From an uncultured beta proteobacterium (GTDB lineage: Bacteria; Pseudomonadota; Gammaproteobacteria; Burkholderiales; Burkholderiaceae), in NCBI GenBank assembly GCA_903909925.1, contig CAIVXR010000279.1, positions 1-7,854 of the forward strand: DNA of 7,854 bases, written 5' to 3'. A model generated the notes under the pieces. The model saw only the letters and a program-made list of their open reading frames with translations, made no database searches and was not told where the DNA came from. Shown in pieces: positions 1 through 6,796 of the stretch. Positions within the stretch are counted from its first letter, which is position 1. Every line of letters starts with the position of its first letter. The translations under genes and the position numbers were made by a program.

Positions 1-660
1 GAGCGTTCACCACAAGATCCTTGGGAGCCCTTTAATCGTTCAGTCTTTGAATTTAACGAAGGTTTAGATGCTTATGTCCTAAAGCCAGTAGTAGCAGGCT
101 ATCGTTTTGTTTTGCCTGAATTTGTTCGAGAAGGTATTTATAACTTCTTTAGTAATTACAGTGATATCTATACCGCTTTGCAAAATATGCTGCAAGGTAA
201 ACCAGAATTTGCATTCAATGACTTGATGCGTGTAGTTGTTAATACGACTTTTGGTTTAGGTGGTTTTATTGATATGGCAACCCCAGGCGGTTTAGAGAAA
301 CATAAAGAAGACTGGGGTCAAACCTTTGGTGTGTGGGGTATCCCTTCTGGCCCATACGTAGTATTGCCATTCTTTGGACCAAGTAACGTGCGCGATACCT
401 TTGGTACAGTTGCAGACTTGGAGACGGATTATTTCTTCAAATACATCAACCCAGTAGGCTTGCGTAACAGTCTTACAGGCTTACGTGTTGTCAATGCTCG
501 GAACACTTATTACGAAGCGGGCGATTTGTTGGATGGCGCGGCAATTGATAAGTACAGCTTTTTGAGAGATGCTTATATACAGCGACGTCGGTATCAGATT
601 AACGAGGGTCGTGATGACGAGGAGTCTACGACCCCGATTTACCAGAATCCTTACGAATAG
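1..660 (+). CDS. mlaA: MlaA (VacJ) outer-membrane lipoprotein, 5' end missing
   Basis: The frame is open from the first base of the window to TAG at 658-660, giving 219 residues; the signal peptide and lipobox cysteine must lie upstream. The TTG at 112 is an internal leucine codon, because clear family sequence precedes it: DPWEPFNRSVFEFN at visible residues 6-19, then LKPVVAGYR. Further MlaA marks are NTTFGLGGFID, EDWGQTFGVWG and GPYVVLPFFGPSNVRD. In the known family MlaA sits in the outer membrane, often with porins, and removes misplaced phospholipids from the outer leaflet for return to the inner membrane through MlaC and the MlaFEDB complex. The charged tail after about residue 195 (RRRYQ..GRDDEE) is poorly conserved in my judgement. 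mlaC follows after 62 bases. In E. coli mlaA is separate from the other mla genes, whereas here it is within the cluster. The identification is firm. Confidence 0.95.
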   Translation, partial: ERSPQDPWEPFNRSVFEFNEGLDAYVLKPVVAGYRFVLPEFVREGIYNFFSNYSDIYTALQNMLQGKPEFAFNDLMRVVVNTTFGLGGFIDMATPGGLEKHKEDWGQTFGVWGIPSGPYVVLPFFGPSNVRDTFGTVADLETDYFFKYINPVGLRNSLTGLRVVNARNTYYEAGDLLDGAAIDKYSFLRDAYIQRRRYQINEGRDDEESTTPIYQNPYE

Positions 661-670
661 GTAGTTTGTT

Positions 671-692
671 TGAGGGGCTAAAATTAGCCTCA
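671..692 (+). other. Intergenic hairpin between mlaA and mlaC
   Basis: GGCTAA at 676-681 can pair with TTAGCC at 684-689, leaving a practical loop of about four bases. The stem extends as TGA 671-673 with TCA 690-692 across a GG bulge. It starts 10 bases after the mlaA stop. No T-run follows on either strand, so it is a poor intrinsic terminator. It could protect the mlaA end of the message or mark a processing point; that is inference. Confidence 0.3.
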
Positions 693-722
693 ATCTAGAT
701 AAAGACAGCGAGATAATTGGAT

Positions 723-1367
723 ATGAAAAGTTACAGAAGAATCACTCAGTGCTTAGTAACGGGTTTGCTCCTGATCTCCGGTGCAGTATTTGCGCAGACA
801 CCTGATCAAGCGACTGCTCCCGATGCCTTAATCAAAATGGTTGTGACAGATGTCATGACCTCTGTGAAGTCAGATGCAGATATTCAAAAAGGTAATATTC
901 CCAAGATTGTTGATTTGGTTGAGAAGAAGATTGTTCCTTATACCGATATGCGCCGTACTACTGAAATGGCGATGGGTCCTAATTGGAAGAAGGCTACTCC
1001 TGAGCAGCAAAATCAATTGGTATTGGAATTTAAGAACTTATTAATTCGCACATACTCTGGCGCTTTGAGTCAGCTACGTGATCAGACTGTGCAATTTAAG
1101 GCGCTACGTGCTGCTTCAGATGATAAGGAAGTCGTTGTCAAAACGGTTGTCCTTGGTCGCGGAGATCCAGTTCCATTAGATTACCGTCTTGAGAAAACCG
1201 ATAAGGGCTGGAAAGTCTATGACATGAACATCATGGGCGTTTGGCTGGTTGAGGCCTACCGCAATCAGTTTTCAAACCAAATCAGTCAAAACGGAATTGA
1301 TGGCCTAGTGAAGTTTTTGCAAGATCGTAACAAGCAATTGGCTAGCGCCAAGCCTGCCAATTCATAA
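723..1367 (+). CDS. mlaC: MlaC periplasmic phospholipid-binding protein
   Basis: The 214-residue product carries phospholipids across the periplasm between MlaA and the inner-membrane MlaFEDB complex (MlaC/Ttg2D family). It starts with a Sec signal peptide: basic MKSYRR, a hydrophobic stretch at about 9-22, and a likely signal peptidase I site after VFA (residue 24), then QTPDQ. Family signs in the mature part are IPKIVDLVEKKIVPYTDM at about 59-76, MGPNWKKATPEQQ at 84-96, the segment around RTYSGAL, and GWKVYDMNIMGVWLVEAYR at 162-180. ATG 723 is preferred to the in-frame TTG 717: it gives a normal signal peptide, and the weak purine stretch GCGAGA (708-713) is 9 bases from ATG but only 3 from TTG. 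An in-frame TAA at 714 rules out any longer start. Its place after mlaA and before mlaB supports the call. Confidence 0.95.
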   Translation: MKSYRRITQCLVTGLLLISGAVFAQTPDQATAPDALIKMVVTDVMTSVKSDADIQKGNIPKIVDLVEKKIVPYTDMRRTTEMAMGPNWKKATPEQQNQLVLEFKNLLIRTYSGALSQLRDQTVQFKALRAASDDKEVVVKTVVLGRGDPVPLDYRLEKTDKGWKVYDMNIMGVWLVEAYRNQFSNQISQNGIDGLVKFLQDRNKQLASAKPANS

Positions 1368-1391
1368 CCAGATTAGTCTAGATACTTAACG

Positions 1392-1649
1392 ATGCCCTTT
1401 TCTTTGCCTAAGACCGTTACGCAGGAAAATGCTCTGCAGCTAGAAAAAGAAGGCTTATCAAATTTACTGAACTTAAGAGCGATTGACTGTTCTTCGCTAA
1501 AAGATTTTGATTCCACGGTATTGACTGTTCTATTAGCGTGGCAAAAAAGGCTACAAGCTGATGGCCACTGTCTTACTATCGAGTATGCTCCTGAAAAGTT
1601 AAAAGTACTAGCCAGCGTCTATGGTATATCGGCATTGCTAGGTTTTTAA
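1392..1649 (+). CDS. mlaB: MlaB STAS-domain protein
   Basis: This 85-residue cytoplasmic protein fits a minimal STAS domain. In the known Mla system MlaB binds the ATPase MlaF and supports assembly and activity of MlaFEDB. The best match is RAIDCSSLKDFDSTVLTVLL at residues 29-48, which has the pattern of the STAS core: a strand, then Asp-Ser/Thr (D40, S41, T42) heading a helix that contacts the partner. The helix and strand after it (WQKRLQADGHCLTIEY) also fit. The protein is slightly shorter than E. coli MlaB (about 97 residues, from memory) and ends abruptly at LLGF. TAG at 1374 in the same frame fixes ATG 1392 as the earliest start. No good ribosome binding site is seen, so it may be coupled to mlaC, 24 bases upstream. 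STAS proteins diverge, so much of the confidence comes from position. Confidence 0.8.
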   Translation: MPFSLPKTVTQENALQLEKEGLSNLLNLRAIDCSSLKDFDSTVLTVLLAWQKRLQADGHCLTIEYAPEKLKVLASVYGISALLGF

Positions 1650-1653
1650 TCGC

Positions 1654-2406
1654 ATGCAAGCTGCAATTTCAATTCAAAATATCTTTAAAAATTATGGCGC
1701 ACTACAGGCTTTAGACGATGTTTCTTTGACGATAGAGCCCGGTGAATTTTTTGGTTTACTTGGCCCTAATGGTGCCGGAAAAACAACGCTGATTTCTATC
1801 TTGGCAGGCTTAGTGACCCCAAGTAAAGGGCATGCAGCAATTATGGGCGCTGATGTGCAAAAGACATTTCGTGAAGCACGCCGCATGTTAGGAGTTGTTC
1901 CTCAAGAATTAGTGTTTGACCCTTTCTTTACCGTTCGTGAAACCTTACGTTTTCAATCAGGCTACTTTGGCATTCGTAATAACGATGCTTGGGTCGAAGA
2001 GATCATGGCTAATCTTGATCTCACATCTAAAGCAGATAGCAATATGCGCTCTTTATCTGGTGGCATGAAGCGCCGAGTATTGGTTGCTCAAGCCTTAGTC
2101 CATAGACCTCCAGTGATTATTCTGGACGAGCCCACTGCTGGCGTCGATGTAGAGTTGCGTCAGTCTTTATGGCAGTTCATTAGCAGGCTAAATCAGGATG
2201 GCCACACGATTGTGTTGACCACCCATTACTTGGAAGAGGCTGAAGCCTTATGTCAGCGTATCGCTATGCTCAAGCAAGGCAAGATAGTTGCATTAGATAC
2301 CACTGCTAATCTTTTGGCTCGATATGGTTCTGTAAAAAAAGATGGCGAAGGTAAGACGGATTTAGAAGAGGTGTTTGTCAACATCATGTCCAAAGGCAAC
2401 TCATGA
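1654..2406 (+). CDS. yadG: ABC exporter ATPase, YadG-like
   Basis: This is the nucleotide-binding subunit of an ABC-2 type exporter. All catalytic elements are intact: Walker A GPNGAGKTT at 37-45 with K43, Q-loop VPQELVFDPFFTV with Q84, signature LSGGMKRR at 134-141, Walker B VIILDEPTAGVD with D158 and E159, and the switch histidine H191 in TTHYLEEAEAL. The wording around the Q-loop and signature closely recalls E. coli YadG. At 250 residues it is shorter than YadG (about 308): after LLARYGSV (about residue 227) it passes almost directly to the family's final element LEEVFVNI, so most of the C-terminal extension is missing. It starts 4 bases after mlaB and its ATGA end overlaps the permease start, so the pair is translationally linked. 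Substrate is unknown; it is not MlaF, as it pairs with an ABC-2 permease rather than MlaE. Confidence 0.9.
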   Translation: MQAAISIQNIFKNYGALQALDDVSLTIEPGEFFGLLGPNGAGKTTLISILAGLVTPSKGHAAIMGADVQKTFREARRMLGVVPQELVFDPFFTVRETLRFQSGYFGIRNNDAWVEEIMANLDLTSKADSNMRSLSGGMKRRVLVAQALVHRPPVIILDEPTAGVDVELRQSLWQFISRLNQDGHTIVLTTHYLEEAEALCQRIAMLKQGKIVALDTTANLLARYGSVKKDGEGKTDLEEVFVNIMSKGNS

Positions 2407-3191
2407 AGCATGGACTGAGTAGGCCACCCTTAGAGTACGGCAGTGGCTTTCCAACCTTGTTGCGTAAAGAAGTATTGCGTTTTTACAAGGTCGGGTTTCA
2501 GACTGTCGCTGCTCCAGTGTTAACGGCGGTTTTATACCTCATGATATTTGGCCACGTTCTCGAAGGCAGAGAAGTCTATGGCCGTTTAAGTTACACAGCA
2601 TTTTTAATACCAGGCTTAGTCATGATGAGTGTTCTGCAAAATGCGTTTGCAAATACTTCATCTTCCTTAATACAGTCCAAGGTTACCGGTAACTTAGTAT
2701 TTGTTTTGCTTGCTCCTCTGAGCCATTTTGAGTTCTATGCAGCCTATATTTTGGCAGCCGTATTCCGTGGCGTGGTAGTGGGCTTTGGAGTATTTTTAAT
2801 TACTGCCTGGTATGGCTTGCCTGCAATAGAGTATCCATTGTGGATTTTGACCTTTGCCTTTTTGGGCGCCGCTATTCTAGGTAGCTTGGGTTTGATTGCT
2901 GGCATCTGGGCAGATAAATATGATCAACTAGCCGCTTTTCAGAACTTTGTCATCATGCCTGCTACGATGTTGTCAGGTGTTTTTTATTCAATCCATTCGC
3001 TGCCACCAGCATGGCAGGCTGTTTCCCATTTCAACCCATTCTTTTATATGATTGATGGGTTTCGTTATGGCTTTTTTGGAGTATCTGATATCCCCCCGTG
3101 GAATAGCTTAGTAATCGTTGCTTGTTTCTTCGTGGTCGTTTCAGTGATTGCTTTACGCTTGTTGCAAAAAGGCTATAAGCTCCGCCATTGA
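2403..3191 (+). CDS. yadH: ABC-2 type permease, YadH-like
   Basis: This 262-residue inner-membrane protein is the membrane partner of the preceding ATPase. About six hydrophobic segments are visible: roughly 33-52, 63-82, 110-136, 145-169, 181-197 and 235-253. The N-terminal helix LLRKEVLRFYK before the first segment is typical of ABC-2 permeases as the contact to the ATPase. The segments YTAFLIPGLVMMSVLQNAFA, SGVFYSIHSLPPAWQ and HFNPFFYMIDGFRYGFFG match E. coli YadH as remembered. The length equals the usual 250-260. The start ATG lies inside the ATPase stop (ATGA at 2403-2406). The exported substrate is not known. Its setting between Mla genes and murA suggests an envelope compound, but that is only inference. 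Confidence 0.9.
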   Translation: MKHGLSRPPLEYGSGFPTLLRKEVLRFYKVGFQTVAAPVLTAVLYLMIFGHVLEGREVYGRLSYTAFLIPGLVMMSVLQNAFANTSSSLIQSKVTGNLVFVLLAPLSHFEFYAAYILAAVFRGVVVGFGVFLITAWYGLPAIEYPLWILTFAFLGAAILGSLGLIAGIWADKYDQLAAFQNFVIMPATMLSGVFYSIHSLPPAWQAVSHFNPFFYMIDGFRYGFFGVSDIPPWNSLVIVACFFVVVSVIALRLLQKGYKLRH

Positions 3192-3206
3192 TGATTTAGT
3201 TTTATT

Positions 3207-3211
3207 AGGAG
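3207..3211 (+). promoter_or_regulatory. Ribosome binding site of ibaG
   Basis: AGGAG lies six bases before ATG 3218 and is the strongest Shine-Dalgarno match in the window. It decides the start: the in-frame TTG at 3215 would be only three bases away, so ATG 3218 is used. Confidence 0.8.
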
Positions 3212-3217
3212 AGATTG

Positions 3218-3466
3218 ATGTTTCCAACCCCAGAGCAAATCGAGGGCTATATTAAGCAAGGAATTGATTGCACCCATATTCAGGTGGAAGGTGATGGCCA
3301 GCATTTTTTTGCAACGATTGTCAGTCCAGAGTTTGAAGGCAAGCGTTTAATACAACGCCATCAAATGGTATATGGCGCGATGGGTGAGCGGATGAAGGCT
3401 GAAGTACATGCTTTGTCCATTAAGGCATTTACACCCCAAGAGTTTGCCCAAAATTCTGTGACCTAA
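3218..3466 (+). CDS. ibaG: BolA family protein (IbaG/YrbA type)
   Basis: This is an 82-residue single BolA domain. Visible family features are VEGDGQHF at 23-30 with H29, a QMVYG turn at 49-53, and the C-terminal HALSIKAFTPQE at 64-75 with the invariant H64. BolA-like proteins of this class bind monothiol glutaredoxins and share a [2Fe-2S] cluster; E. coli IbaG has been linked to acid stress and lies beside murA. The same neighbour here supports IbaG rather than BolA proper, which is longer. The protein is cytoplasmic and has no leader. It starts 26 bases after the permease with its own good ribosome binding site, so it may be translated more strongly than the genes before it. Family firm; exact role inferred. 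Confidence 0.9.
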   Translation: MFPTPEQIEGYIKQGIDCTHIQVEGDGQHFFATIVSPEFEGKRLIQRHQMVYGAMGERMKAEVHALSIKAFTPQEFAQNSVT

Positions 3467-3504
3467 AAATATTTACTCATAATAAAACTAGATAAGCCTC
3501 TATT

Positions 3505-3509
3505 GGAAG
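3505..3509 (+). promoter_or_regulatory. Ribosome binding site of murA
   Basis: GGAAG lies six bases before ATG 3516, a good Shine-Dalgarno position. It supports this start, which also matches the usual MurA N-terminus (MDKLRMVGG). Confidence 0.7.
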
Positions 3510-3515
3510 CGCCTC

Positions 3516-4790
3516 ATGGATAAATTAAGAATGGTCGGCGGCACCCCGCTAAAAGGTGAGGTAGTCATCGCAGGCGCTAAAAATGCAGCCTTACCAATTC
3601 TTTGCGCATGCCTACTGACTGATCAACCAGTAGTTCTTCGTAACGTTCCAGATTTGCAGGACGTGCGCACTATGCTCAAGCTCCTGCAAGAAATTGGCGT
3701 AACCGTTACATTTCCTGATGCGAGTGATCGCAGTCATTTAGTGCTCAGTGCAGCAGTTATTAAAAGTTCAGAAGCAACGTATGAGATGGTGAAAACCATG
3801 CGCGCTTCTATTTTGGTGCTTGGACCACTGCTAGCTAGAATGCATAGCGCTAAGGTCTCCTTGCCAGGTGGCTGCGCAATTGGAGCACGTCCAGTAGATC
3901 AGCACATCAAGGGCTTAAAGGCTATGGGTGCAAGCATCAAGATTAAGAGTGGGTATATCCAAGCAGAAACTAAGCCACCAACAGATCGCCTAAAGGGCGC
4001 ATCAATTTTGACTGACATGATTACAGTAACGGGCACAGAGAATTTATTGATGGCGGCCACCTTGGCATCAGGTACGACGATTCTAGAAAATGCCGCGCGC
4101 GAACCAGAAGTTGGCGATCTTGCTGAATTATTAGTAAAGATGGGTGCAAAAATCTCTGGAATTGGTAGCGATCGTTTAGTGATTGAAGGCGTTGAAAAAC
4201 TCCACGGTGCTGAGCATGCAGTTATTCCAGATCGAATTGAGGCAGGCACATTCTTATGTGCAGTTGCTGCTACCGGTGGTGAGGTGCTTGTGAAGCACTG
4301 TCGTCCCGATACTTTAGATGCAGTGATGGTCAAACTAAAGGAAACCGGCCTCCAAATGGAAGTGGGTTCGGATTGGATTAGGGCCTCTATGCAGGGTCGC
4401 CCTAAAGCAGTCAGTTTTCGTACATCAGAATACCCAGCTTTTCCAACCGATATGCAGGCGCAATTGATGGCTGTTAATGCTGTAGCAGGTGGTAGCTCAA
4501 CGATTACTGAAACGATCTTTGAGAATCGTTTTATGCATGTTCAAGAGTTAAATCGCTTGGGCGCTGATATTGCAATCGAAGGAAATACTGCCATTGCGCA
4601 GGGAGTTGAAAAACTGTCGGGCGCCATTGTGATGGCTACGGATTTACGTGCCTCTGCTAGTTTGGTCATTGCTGGCTTGGCAGCTCAAGGTGAAACTCAG
4701 GTTGACCGGATCTACCATTTGGATCGTGGCTACGACCGCATGGAGCATAAATTGACACTTTTAGGCGCAAAGATTGAGCGCATAAAGTAA
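3516..4790 (+). CDS. murA: UDP-N-acetylglucosamine 1-carboxyvinyltransferase
   Basis: MurA transfers enolpyruvate from phosphoenolpyruvate to UDP-GlcNAc, the first committed step of peptidoglycan synthesis, in the cytoplasm. The 424-residue length is normal. Key residues are present: K22 and N23 in AGAKNAALP, R96 in KTMRASILVLGP, the active-site cysteine C120 in LPGGCAIGARPVDQH (equivalent to E. coli C115, the fosfomycin target), D312 in YPAFPTDMQAQ, D376 in MATDLRASA, and R404 in HLDRGYDRMEHK. Because the cysteine is kept rather than replaced by aspartate, target-based fosfomycin insensitivity of the Asp type is not expected. The two inside-out alpha/beta halves are both complete. It follows ibaG after 49 AT-rich bases and precedes hisG by 20 bases. 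The ibaG-murA pairing is also found in E. coli; the link to hisG is known in Burkholderiales. Confidence 0.98.
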   Translation: MDKLRMVGGTPLKGEVVIAGAKNAALPILCACLLTDQPVVLRNVPDLQDVRTMLKLLQEIGVTVTFPDASDRSHLVLSAAVIKSSEATYEMVKTMRASILVLGPLLARMHSAKVSLPGGCAIGARPVDQHIKGLKAMGASIKIKSGYIQAETKPPTDRLKGASILTDMITVTGTENLLMAATLASGTTILENAAREPEVGDLAELLVKMGAKISGIGSDRLVIEGVEKLHGAEHAVIPDRIEAGTFLCAVAATGGEVLVKHCRPDTLDAVMVKLKETGLQMEVGSDWIRASMQGRPKAVSFRTSEYPAFPTDMQAQLMAVNAVAGGSSTITETIFENRFMHVQELNRLGADIAIEGNTAIAQGVEKLSGAIVMATDLRASASLVIAGLAAQGETQVDRIYHLDRGYDRMEHKLTLLGAKIERIK

Positions 4791-4810
4791 GCCTGATGGA
4801 TAATTAGTCC

Positions 4811-5437
4811 ATGAAATTGACTTTAGCCCTCTCCAAAGGACGCATCTTCGAAGAAACTGCAGAGATCTTATCTAAGATCGGTATCGTGCCGAAGGAAGAT
4901 CCTGAAAAGTCACGCAAACTCATTATTGAGACCTCAAATCCAGATGTGCGCTTGATTATTGTGCGCGCCTCAGATGTGCCTACCTATGTGCAATTTGGAG
5001 GTGCTGACTTTGGCGTGGCAGGTTTAGATGTACTCATGGAAAAAGGGACCGATGGTCTTTATGTGCCATACGATCTCAATATTGCTAAGTGCCGTATGTC
5101 GGTGGCAGTACGCGAAGGCTTTGATTATGCTGCCGCAGTGAAGCAAGGCTCCCGTTTGAAGGTCGCCACCAAATATATCAATTGCGCACGTGAACACTTT
5201 GCTAACAAAGGTGTGCACATCGATACGATACAACTCTATGGCTCTATGGAGTTGGCGCCACTGGTAGGTCTAGCCGATGCGATTGTGGATTTAGTTTCTA
5301 CAGGGAATACGCTCAAAGCTAATGGCTTGGTTGAAGTCGAACCGATTGCTGATATCAGTGCACGCTTAGTAGTGAATCAAGCTTCTTACAAGCGTAAGCG
5401 CGCTCAGCTGCAACCTATTTTTGAGTTGCTGAAGTAA
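4811..5437 (+). CDS. hisG: ATP phosphoribosyltransferase, short HisG form
   Basis: HisG joins ATP and PRPP to give phosphoribosyl-ATP, the first and usually feedback-controlled step of histidine synthesis. The 208-residue product is the short form: it has the two catalytic lobes but lacks the roughly 80-residue C-terminal regulatory domain of the E. coli enzyme. Visible motifs are LTLALSKGRIFEE at 3-15, VRASDVPTYVQFGGADFGVAG at 51-71, and the PRPP-binding segment DLVSTGNTLKANGL at 160-173. Short HisG proteins are known to need HisZ, a histidyl-tRNA synthetase paralogue, for activity and histidine inhibition; no hisZ is in this window. An in-frame TAG at 4805-4807 fixes ATG 4811 as the earliest start. 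No clear Shine-Dalgarno precedes it, so coupling to murA is possible. No histidine leader peptide or attenuator fits in the 20-base gap. Confidence 0.97.
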   Translation: MKLTLALSKGRIFEETAEILSKIGIVPKEDPEKSRKLIIETSNPDVRLIIVRASDVPTYVQFGGADFGVAGLDVLMEKGTDGLYVPYDLNIAKCRMSVAVREGFDYAAAVKQGSRLKVATKYINCAREHFANKGVHIDTIQLYGSMELAPLVGLADAIVDLVSTGNTLKANGLVEVEPIADISARLVVNQASYKRKRAQLQPIFELLK

Positions 5438-5461
5438 AGCGCAACCTTACTTCTTACTCAA

Positions 5462-6784
5462 ATGTCTGCACCTATTAAAGTTAAGCGCCTCAATAGCCGG
5501 GATACTGGGTTTAAAGAAACTCTGCTCTCTAGTCTTTCCTTGCCTATGGCTGATGATGAGGCGATTGATGCTACTGTCGCCAAAATTCTTTTAGCAGTCA
5601 AAGAAAAGGGTGATGAATCAGTCTTGGCTTTCACCAAACAATTTGATCGCTTAAATGTTGCCAGTGTTTCTGAATTAGAGATTCCACGCAAAGATTTAGA
5701 GCAGGCTTATCAAGCTTTATCTGCTAAGCAAAAGAGTGCATTAGATGTTGCCGCACAAAGAGTGCGCATGTATCACGAGAAGCAAAAGATTGAAGCGGGT
5801 TGTCACTCTTGGGAATATGAAGAGGCAGATGGTACACGCTTAGGTCAAAAAGTGACGGCACTTGATCGTGTCGGCATTTATGTTCCGGGCGGTAAGGCTG
5901 CTTACCCATCTTCTGTTTTGATGAATGCCATTCCAGCAAAAGTGGCTGGTGTTGAGCAGGTCATCATGGTTGTGCCAACGCCAGATGGTGCTCGCAATCC
6001 ATTAGTATTGGCTGCCGCCTATTTGGCCGGTGTTGATCGTGTCTTCACAATTGGTGGTGCGCAGGCAGTTGGTGCCTTAGCTTACGGTACCAAGAGCATT
6101 CCAGCGGTAGATAAGATTGTTGGTCCAGGTAATGCTTATGTTGCTGCTGCTAAGCGCAGGGTATTTGGGATTGTTGGTATCGACATGATTGCGGGCCCTT
6201 CAGAAATTTTAGTCCTGTGCGATGGCTCAAGTAATCCCGATTGGATTGCCATGGATCTCTTTTCTCAAGCAGAGCACGATGAGCAGGCCCAATCTATTTT
6301 GCTATGTCCAGATGCTGCATTTATTGAACAAGTGCAAGCTAGCATTAATAAACTACTTCCTGAAATGCCGAGAGCTAAAGTGATTGAAGCATCTTTAAGC
6401 AATCGTGCACTCCTGATCCAAGTAAAAGATATGGGTGAAGCTTGCGAGATTGCCAATGAGATTGCCGCAGAGCACTTAGAGATTTGCGCTGCTGATCCAC
6501 GCAAGTGGGCAGAGAGAATTCGTCATGCCGGTGCGATCTTTATGGGTAACTACACCAGTGAGGCTCTTGGCGACTATTGTGCCGGGCCAAATCACGTCCT
6601 ACCTACCGCACGGACTGCACGTTTCTCATCACCACTGGGCGTGTATGACTTTATTAAGCGCTCCAGCATGATTGAGGTGAGCGAGGCGGGTGCCCAGACT
6701 CTAGGAGAGGTTGCCAGCACTCTTGCCCATGGTGAGGGCTTGCAAGCCCATGCGCGTGCAGCTGAGATGCGCCTGAAAAAATAA
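5462..6784 (+). CDS. hisD: Histidinol dehydrogenase
   Basis: HisD oxidises L-histidinol to L-histidine in two NAD-dependent steps and is a zinc enzyme. The 440-residue length is normal. Visible motifs include YVPGGKAAYPSSVLMN at 140-155, FTIGGAQAVGALAYGT at 195-210, KIVGPGNAYV, MIAGPSEILV and FSQAEHDEQAQS. Expected zinc ligands are Q269, H272, D371 (GDYCAGPNHVLPT) and H430 (AHGEGLQAH); the catalytic pair E337-H338 is in AAEHLE. These are offset by 10-11 from the E. coli residues Q259, H262, D360, H419, E326 and H327. ATG 5462 is the first possible start after the hisG stop, which is in the same frame 24 bases earlier. No purine-rich ribosome binding site is seen; instead a pyrimidine-rich stretch lies just upstream. 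It is the last + strand gene, ending 12 bases from convergent hisC. Confidence 0.98.
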   Translation: MSAPIKVKRLNSRDTGFKETLLSSLSLPMADDEAIDATVAKILLAVKEKGDESVLAFTKQFDRLNVASVSELEIPRKDLEQAYQALSAKQKSALDVAAQRVRMYHEKQKIEAGCHSWEYEEADGTRLGQKVTALDRVGIYVPGGKAAYPSSVLMNAIPAKVAGVEQVIMVVPTPDGARNPLVLAAAYLAGVDRVFTIGGAQAVGALAYGTKSIPAVDKIVGPGNAYVAAAKRRVFGIVGIDMIAGPSEILVLCDGSSNPDWIAMDLFSQAEHDEQAQSILLCPDAAFIEQVQASINKLLPEMPRAKVIEASLSNRALLIQVKDMGEACEIANEIAAEHLEICAADPRKWAERIRHAGAIFMGNYTSEALGDYCAGPNHVLPTARTARFSSPLGVYDFIKRSSMIEVSEAGAQTLGEVASTLAHGEGLQAHARAAEMRLKK

Positions 6785-6796
6785 ACTCAAACTAAA

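Noticed and set aside
717..722. TTG at 717 as the mlaC start
   Set aside because: ATG 723 gives a proper signal peptide and better spacing from the weak purine stretch at 708-713.
3215..3217. TTG at 3215 as the ibaG start
   Set aside because: Only three bases separate it from AGGAG; ATG 3218 is at six bases and is the better codon.
3899..4333. 144-codon open frame on the - strand inside murA
   Set aside because: It lies wholly opposite conserved murA sequence, its product resembles no known family, and no ribosome binding site or promoter is evident; the same applies to the smaller reverse frames in hisD, hisG, the ATPase gene and mlaA.
4864..4879. Inverted repeat GATCTTA-TC-TAAGATC early in hisG
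   Set aside because: It is within coding sequence, AT-rich with a two-base loop, and shows no link to a start or a T-run; probably chance.
6736..6749. Perfect 14-base palindrome GGGCTTGCAAGCCC near the end of hisD
   Set aside because: It encodes conserved EGLQAH codons and is not followed by a T-run on either strand, so neither a terminator nor an operator can be supported.
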